Assembly: GCA_900553635.1 (NCBI GenBank)
Contig: USDU01000055.1
Coordinates: forward strand, 1-12,852
Reading direction: 5' to 3'
From: an uncultured Lachnospiraceae bacterium
GTDB taxonomy: Bacteria; Bacillota_A; Clostridia; Lachnospirales; Lachnospiraceae
Length of the DNA stretch: 12,852 nt
The position numbers and the translations under genes are program-made. This document shows positions 7,470 through 12,852 of this stretch, piece after piece. Within the stretch, counting starts at the first letter, position 1. Each line of letters opens with the position of its first letter. Under the pieces are notes generated by a model that was not told where the DNA came from, made no database searches, and saw only the letters and a list, made by a program, of their open reading frames with translations.

Positions 7470-8228
7470 GTGAAAACAAGCCGTTCAATTGTAAACAGTC
7501 GAAGAGAGAGAATCCTGGAGACCGTGAGGAATGGCGGAGATGTATCTGTAAACAGCTTATCGGAGCAGCTGCAGGTATCGCCTCTGACGATTCGACGCGA
7601 TCTCCAGTATCTGGAAGAACATAAATTGCTGGAGCGTTTCTATGGAGGAGCGCGTACAGGAAATGCGGAGGTTCCGCGCCAGAACAGCCGGGAGCTTCGA
7701 AAGGAACGGATCGCCAGGTACGCGGCCAGCCTGGTGGAAGACGGTGACAGTATTCTTCTGAACACCAGCACCACAGCCCTTGCGATGGTAAAATATATCA
7801 CCAGCCGGAATGTAACGATCATTACAAATAATGGCAATATTATCAACGAAGAGAATCCTTCCCATGCAACCATTGTGCTTCTGGGCGGAGAACTCCGTTA
7901 TCAGAAGGGCGCCATGGTGGGCGATTTCACCAAGAACAGTCTGGCTTATGTGGCCGCGAAAAAGTGCTTTGTCGGATGTACGGGTATCAGTCCGGATATC
8001 GGTATGGTGACAGAGATGATGAGCGAGGTAAATCTGAATCAGATGATGTTTCAGAGAGTAACTGGAACGACCTATATATTGGCAGACAGCTCCAAATTCG
8101 GTGTCAGAACCGGAGGCGTATCCTGTCCGCCGGAGAAGATAGAAAATATTATCACGGACGTAAATGCCCCGGCGCAGATGGTCTGTGAATTTCGAGAAAT
8201 GGGAACCTGGGTATATCAAGTAGATTAG
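7470..8228 (+). CDS. DeoR/GlpR-family transcriptional regulator, probable local UlaR-like regulator
   Basis: A 252-aa DNA-binding sugar-phosphate sensor. The N-terminal winged helix-turn-helix spans about residues 10-60, with the family signature SVNSLSEQLQVSPLTIRRDLQYLEE. The C-terminal DeoRC effector domain follows at about 78-235, with GDSILLNTSTTALAM, TNNGNI, LLGGEL and ADSSKFG blocks that form the sugar-phosphate pocket. E. coli UlaR is also a DeoR-family repressor that responds to L-ascorbate 6-phosphate, and the gene sits inside the cluster, so control of the ula promoter is likely. Calling it the true orthologue goes beyond the sequence. The start is GTG 7470, with AAGGAG at 7454-7459. 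The stop TAG abuts the 27-nt palindrome. Confidence 0.88.
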   Translation: MKTSRSIVNSRRERILETVRNGGDVSVNSLSEQLQVSPLTIRRDLQYLEEHKLLERFYGGARTGNAEVPRQNSRELRKERIARYAASLVEDGDSILLNTSTTALAMVKYITSRNVTIITNNGNIINEENPSHATIVLLGGELRYQKGAMVGDFTKNSLAYVAAKKCFVGCTGISPDIGMVTEMMSEVNLNQMMFQRVTGTTYILADSSKFGVRTGGVSCPPEKIENIITDVNAPAQMVCEFREMGTWVYQVD

Positions 8229-8255
8229 GTAACTGGTCAGGTACTGAACAGTTAC
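8229..8255 (+). repeat. 27-nt palindromic repeat, copy 2 (intact)
   Basis: Starts at the base after the regulator stop codon. Arms GTAACTG (8229-8235) and CAGTTAC (8249-8255) are perfectly complementary. The 13-nt centre GTCAGGTACTGAA contains a further TCAG/CTGA stem with a GTA triloop, separated from the outer stem by one G-A mismatch. It matches the copy at 932-958 at 25 of 27 positions. No T tract follows, so it is not a terminator. Likely a dispersed intergenic palindrome; its position could also modulate expression of the downstream genes. Confidence 0.8.
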
Positions 8256-8274
8256 AGATTAGGAGATTGTGACA

Positions 8275-9324
8275 ATGAAGGTAAATAAGATTAAAACACA
8301 TGAGCTTGAGAAATGCTATTCTATCTGTCCGCTGACCTACAACGGAACAGAGCATATGCTGGTAGCAGCAGAGAAGGTAAACAAGTGCCTGCTGTTTGAC
8401 CTGGATGGAAACCTGGAGGAGACCGTATGGGACGAGCCGGGCGGAGTTATGACTATGGTTCAGATTCCGGGAAGCAACGGCGAGTTCCTTGCTACCCATA
8501 AATTCTATTCACCGAATGATTCCAAGGAGGCAAAGATCATTCTGGCTTCCCCGAAGGGAAAGAATGACTGGGTAGTAAAGACCATCGTAGACCTGCCCTT
8601 CGTACATCGTTTCGATATCCTGACCAGAGGCGGCGTAAACTACATCATTGCCTGCGCGCTGAAGTCCGGTCATGAGTTCAAGGACGACTGGAGTATGCCG
8701 GGTAAGGTATGGGTCGGCGAGCTTCCGAATGACTTAAGCGACATCAACGAGAACAACCAGATCAAGCTGGTTCCGCTGAAGGAGGATCTGCTGAAGAATC
8801 ATGGCTATTGCCGCGTAGAGAAGGACGGCGTCATGAGCGGTATCGTGGGAACCGAGAACGGCATCTTCAAGGTAACACCGCCTGCTGAAAAAGGCGGCGA
8901 GTGGACCGTAGAAACTCTGACAGAGGATCCGGCCAGCGATATGACCTTCGCTGATTTCGACGGAGACGGCGAGGATGAGATGCTGGTAATGACACCGTTC
9001 CACGGCGACACCATCAAGATTTACAAGAAGGCAGACGGCAAGTATACCTGCGTGAAAACCTTTGAGGGCTCCTATGAGTTTCTGCACGGTATCTGGGGTG
9101 CGGAGATCCTGGGCAAGGGCATGGCGATCATCGGCAACCGTAAGGGCGACCGCGACCTGATGGCATGCTACCATGACGGCAAAGATTATGTTCTGGAAGT
9201 GCTGGATCATAACGTAGGACCGGCAAATACCCGTGTATACAAGAAACCGGGCAACAAGCTGGGTATCCTGTCCACCAACCGTGAGATTGACGAAATCGCG
9301 TTTTATGAGATTGAGAGCCTGTAA
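8275..9324 (+). CDS. Uncharacterised cytoplasmic beta-propeller-like (FG-GAP/VCBS-like) protein in the ula cluster
   Basis: A 349-aa protein that I do not recognise as a named enzyme. It has no signal peptide or membrane segment and consists of short alternating strand-like blocks with Gly and Asp turns, as in a propeller. The one clear motif, DFDGDGEDEMLVMTP at about 227-241, resembles the calcium-binding repeat of FG-GAP/VCBS proteins. Related turns are seen near 41-46 (FDLDGN) and 300-304. Histidines recur near the start of strand blocks: His75, His111 (FVHRFDI), His177 (KNHGYCR), His243, His271 (FLHGIWG) and His311, which could line a central pocket. The start is ATG 8275 with AGGAG at 8261-8265; a GTG at 8269 is in frame but lies too close to that site. 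It is followed 26 nt later by ulaE and is probably co-transcribed. A role in ascorbate or a related sugar-acid pathway (lactonase, isomerase or binding) is guesswork from context. Confidence 0.7.
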   Translation: MKVNKIKTHELEKCYSICPLTYNGTEHMLVAAEKVNKCLLFDLDGNLEETVWDEPGGVMTMVQIPGSNGEFLATHKFYSPNDSKEAKIILASPKGKNDWVVKTIVDLPFVHRFDILTRGGVNYIIACALKSGHEFKDDWSMPGKVWVGELPNDLSDINENNQIKLVPLKEDLLKNHGYCRVEKDGVMSGIVGTENGIFKVTPPAEKGGEWTVETLTEDPASDMTFADFDGDGEDEMLVMTPFHGDTIKIYKKADGKYTCVKTFEGSYEFLHGIWGAEILGKGMAIIGNRKGDRDLMACYHDGKDYVLEVLDHNVGPANTRVYKKPGNKLGILSTNREIDEIAFYEIESL

Positions 9325-9350
9325 GGGCTCTCCCTATGAGAGGAAATATT

Positions 9351-10199
9351 ATGAAAGCATATAGCATTGGATTATACGAGAAAGCCATGCCGAACACGCT
9401 GACCTGGAAAGAGAAGCTGGAGGCGGCCAAAGAGGCAGGCTACGATTTCGTGGAAATCAGTATCGATGAGACCGACGCGAAGCTGGCCCGTCTGGACTGG
9501 ACGAAGGAAGAACGCCTGGAACTGGTAAAGACCATGTATGAGGTGGGTCTGCCCATTCGCAGCATGTGTCTGTCCGGTCACCGGAAATACCCGCTGGGAA
9601 GCAGCGACCCGGCGACAGAGGCCAGAAGCCTGGAGATCATGGAGAAGGCTATTCAGCTGGCAGACGACCTGGGCGTCCGCATCATTCAGCTGGCAGGCTA
9701 CGACGTATATTACGACGAGTCCACACCGGAGACCGTAGAGCGTTTCGGACGGAACCTTAAGAAGGCTGCCCGGATGGCAGCCAGAGCAGGCGTACTCATG
9801 GGCTTTGAGACCATGGAGACCGAGTTCATGAATACCTGCGAAAAGTCCATGAAATATGTGGACAAGATTAATTCCACTTACTTGAATGTATATCCGGATT
9901 GTGGTAACATCAATAATGCAGCAATCACTTACGGAACCGATGTACTTGCAGATCTTCGAAGCTGTGACGGTCATGTGGTTGCTATGCATCTGAAAGAAAC
10001 TGTTCCGGGTAAATTCCGCGACATGATGTATGGAGAGGGACAGGTAGATTTTCCGGCGATGATTGACACCGCATGGGAGATGGGCGTACGCCGTTATGTA
10101 ACGGAGTTCTGGTATCTGGGCAAGGAAGACTGGAAGGCAGACCTGCATTTTGCAAATTCTGCCATGCGTAAGCTTCTGGATCAGAAAGAAAACGACTAA
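9351..10199 (+). CDS. ulaE: L-xylulose-5-phosphate 3-epimerase (L-ribulose-5-phosphate 3-epimerase) UlaE
   Basis: Interconverts L-xylulose 5-phosphate and L-ribulose 5-phosphate in the cytoplasm, after decarboxylation of 3-keto-L-gulonate 6-phosphate. The 282-aa TIM-barrel protein matches E. coli UlaE (284 aa) with shared blocks such as [27 protein letters not shown] and [13 protein letters not shown]. Predicted metal and catalytic residues are all present: Glu153, Asp183 (YPD), His213 and Glu252. The start is ATG 9351, with AGAGGA at 9339-9344 placed 6 nt upstream. The in-frame ATG at 9336 overlaps that ribosome site and is less likely. It is the second gene of the downstream half-operon and precedes the 4-epimerase by 37 nt. 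Confidence 0.94.
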   Translation: MKAYSIGLYEKAMPNTLTWKEKLEAAKEAGYDFVEISIDETDAKLARLDWTKEERLELVKTMYEVGLPIRSMCLSGHRKYPLGSSDPATEARSLEIMEKAIQLADDLGVRIIQLAGYDVYYDESTPETVERFGRNLKKAARMAARAGVLMGFETMETEFMNTCEKSMKYVDKINSTYLNVYPDCGNINNAAITYGTDVLADLRSCDGHVVAMHLKETVPGKFRDMMYGEGQVDFPAMIDTAWEMGVRRYVTEFWYLGKEDWKADLHFANSAMRKLLDQKEND

Positions 10200-10236
10200 G
10201 CGCGGTCCGCAGTATCATTTTCAAGGAGGAAAAATC

Positions 10237-10938
10237 ATGTTAGAGGAACTGAAAAAACAGGTATACGAAGCAAATATGGAGCTTCCGAGAAGAGGACTTA
10301 TCACCTATACATGGGGAAATGTCAGTGGAATCGACCGGGAAAAGGGTCTTTTTGTAATCAAACCCAGCGGAGTAGAATACGATCTGCTGAAGCCGGAGGA
10401 TATGGTAGTTATCGACCTTGAAGGCAATAAGGTAGAGGGTGATTACAATCCGTCCTCCGATACACCGACCCATCTGGAGCTGTATAAGGCGTTCCCGAAG
10501 ATTGGCGGCGTAGTACATACCCATTCTCCGTGGGCTACCTCCTGGGCACAGGCAGGCCGCAGCATTCCCTGCTACGGAACCACTCACGCAGACTACTTCT
10601 ACGGCGAGATTCCCTGTGCAAGAAGCCTGACCGCTGACGAGATCAACGGTGAGTATGAGAAGAACACAGGCCTTGTTATCATCGAGACCTTCAACGAGAG
10701 AGGCATCGATCCGATGCACGTACCGGGCGTTCTGTGTACCAACCACGGACCGTTCACCTGGGGAACCGACGCAGCCAACGCAGTACACAACGCAGTCGTT
10801 CTCGAAGAGGTTGCCAAGATGGCATGCCGCACCGAGATCCTGAATGCCAGAGTACAGCCTGCACCGCAGGTTATCCAGGACAAGCATTTCCTGAGAAAGC
10901 ACGGTGCGAATGCTTACTACGGACAGATTAAGAGATAA
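10237..10938 (+). CDS. ulaF: L-ribulose-5-phosphate 4-epimerase (UlaF/AraD, class II aldolase family)
   Basis: Converts L-ribulose 5-phosphate to D-xylulose 5-phosphate, joining the ascorbate pathway to the pentose phosphate or phosphoketolase routes. The 233-aa protein has the length of E. coli AraD (231 aa) and all catalytic positions shifted by one: Asp75, zinc ligands His94, His96 (HTH) and His170 (NHG), Asp119, His217 and Tyr228. The start is ATG 10237, preceded by AAGGAGG at 10223-10229; the open frame upstream of it overlaps ulaE and is not used. UlaF, AraD and SgbE are isoenzymes, so the symbol rests on the neighbouring ula genes. A terminator follows. Confidence 0.92.
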   Translation: MLEELKKQVYEANMELPRRGLITYTWGNVSGIDREKGLFVIKPSGVEYDLLKPEDMVVIDLEGNKVEGDYNPSSDTPTHLELYKAFPKIGGVVHTHSPWATSWAQAGRSIPCYGTTHADYFYGEIPCARSLTADEINGEYEKNTGLVIIETFNERGIDPMHVPGVLCTNHGPFTWGTDAANAVHNAVVLEEVAKMACRTEILNARVQPAPQVIQDKHFLRKHGANAYYGQIKR

Positions 10939-10953
10939 AGAAAGAGAGATAAG

Positions 10954-10995
10954 AAAGCAGCAGCCGGATCCCATGTGATTCGACTGCTGTTTTTT
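10954..10995 (+). terminator. Intrinsic terminator closing the ula cluster
   Basis: CAGCAG (10958-10963) pairs with CTGCTG (10984-10989). The stem extends inward by CG/CG across one mismatch and outward by a G-U pair and A-T pairs into the T run at 10990-10995. The loop is 14 nt. It starts about 15 nt after the ulaF stop and ends the + strand unit before the eno promoter. Confidence 0.82.
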
Positions 10996-11099
10996 ATTTG
11001 TTCACGCAGCTGCTTTCGTTTCAGAAATTTGAATCGATGTTTTCAAAGTAAATAATTTGATAATCTTTGTCAATACTATGAGAAAAGGGCATCCGCGCA

Positions 11100-11128
11100 T
11101 TGACTTAAAAAATGGAATCTGTTACGAT
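11100..11128 (+). promoter_or_regulatory. eno: Sigma-A promoter of eno
   Basis: TTGACT (11100-11105) and TACGAT (11123-11128) are spaced by 17 nt, close to the vegetative consensus. The predicted start near 11135 leaves an unusually long leader of about 215 nt before the eno ATG. The region from 10996 to 11099 is AT-rich and shows no gene. Confidence 0.75.
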
Positions 11129-11134
11129 ACAGGG

Positions 11135-12649
<1,515 letters not shown>

Positions 12650-12663
12650 GGTATAGAAGACGG

Positions 12664-12806
12664 ACGGGCAGGGACTTTGTGATTTCCGTGTTCATCGTTT
12701 ATCGGACAGTGTGTGCCACCCACGGACTTGAGGTCCGCAGGTGCCCCACGCAGTCCGCTAAAACGCTGTACACTGGAAAACTACAAAGTCCCTGTCCTGT
12801 TTTCTT
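12664..12806 (+). terminator. Very long hairpin with T-rich tail after eno (terminator or palindromic element)
   Basis: The outer stem is 15 bp, 12666-12680 with 12783-12797, containing one G-U pair. It continues inward as TTTCC/GGAAA (12683-12687 with 12775-12779) and GTGT/ACAC (12688-12691 with 12770-12773). Further in are CGGAC/GTCCG (12703-12707 with 12753-12757), GTGTG/CACGC, CACC/GGTG and an apical CGGAC-TTGAG-GTCCG hairpin (12723-12737). Almost the whole 132-nt segment can fold into one rod followed by TGTTTTCTT. It probably ends the eno transcript, but it is much longer than a usual terminator and may be a palindromic element or small RNA. After it, 12807-12852 is AT-rich with TATATATA runs and no gene. 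Confidence 0.65.
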
Positions 12807-12852
12807 GCAGAAAATGCGGACGTTATATATATAAATATATATATATGAAAAC

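Noticed and set aside
10150..10236. Upstream extension of the ulaF reading frame
   Set aside because: It overlaps the end of ulaE, and a strong AAGGAGG sits just before ATG 10237, which gives the usual AraD length.

Overview
The window reads as a chromosomal segment of an anaerobic, low-to-mid-GC Firmicute, most likely a gut Lachnospiraceae (Clostridium cluster XIVa). The basis is protein character (clostridial-type enolase, ascorbate PTS split into separate IIA, IIC and IIB genes, FtsX next to a coiled-coil M23 hydrolase and a CtpB-type protease), strong AGGAGG ribosome sites and intrinsic terminators. The family-level assignment is inference. All genes lie on the + strand.

Left block (1-3551): the end of a cell-division and wall-remodelling cluster. 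It holds a possible last few codons of ftsE, then ftsX, a secreted coiled-coil M23 peptidoglycan hydrolase, and an S41 C-terminal processing protease, closed by a strong terminator. FtsEX normally gates a coiled-coil wall hydrolase across the membrane, so the M23 protein is the natural partner here.

Intergenic region 3552-3885: AT-rich, without a gene. It carries a good sigma-A promoter (3794-3822), an inverted repeat over its -35 box and several CATAAAA-type direct repeats just upstream.

Central block (3886-10938): an L-ascorbate (ula) utilisation cluster in the order ulaG, ulaC (IIA), ulaA (IIC), ulaB (IIB), terminator, DeoR-family regulator, an uncharacterised propeller-like protein, ulaE, ulaF/araD, terminator. 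Ascorbate would be imported and phosphorylated by the PTS and opened by UlaG. After decarboxylation, the C5 product would be epimerised by UlaE and UlaF to D-xylulose 5-phosphate. The decarboxylase UlaD is not in the window. The 349-aa propeller-like gene is the unexplained member of the cluster.

Right block (10939-12852): a promoter, a roughly 200-nt leader with extensive and partly mutually exclusive base pairing, enolase (eno), and a very long hairpin of about 130 nt ending in a T-rich run, then AT-rich sequence.

A 27-nt palindromic repeat occurs twice in intergenic positions (932-958 and 8229-8255). The points most worth a second look are the eno leader, the propeller-like gene together with the missing UlaD, the dispersed palindrome and the long hairpin after eno.
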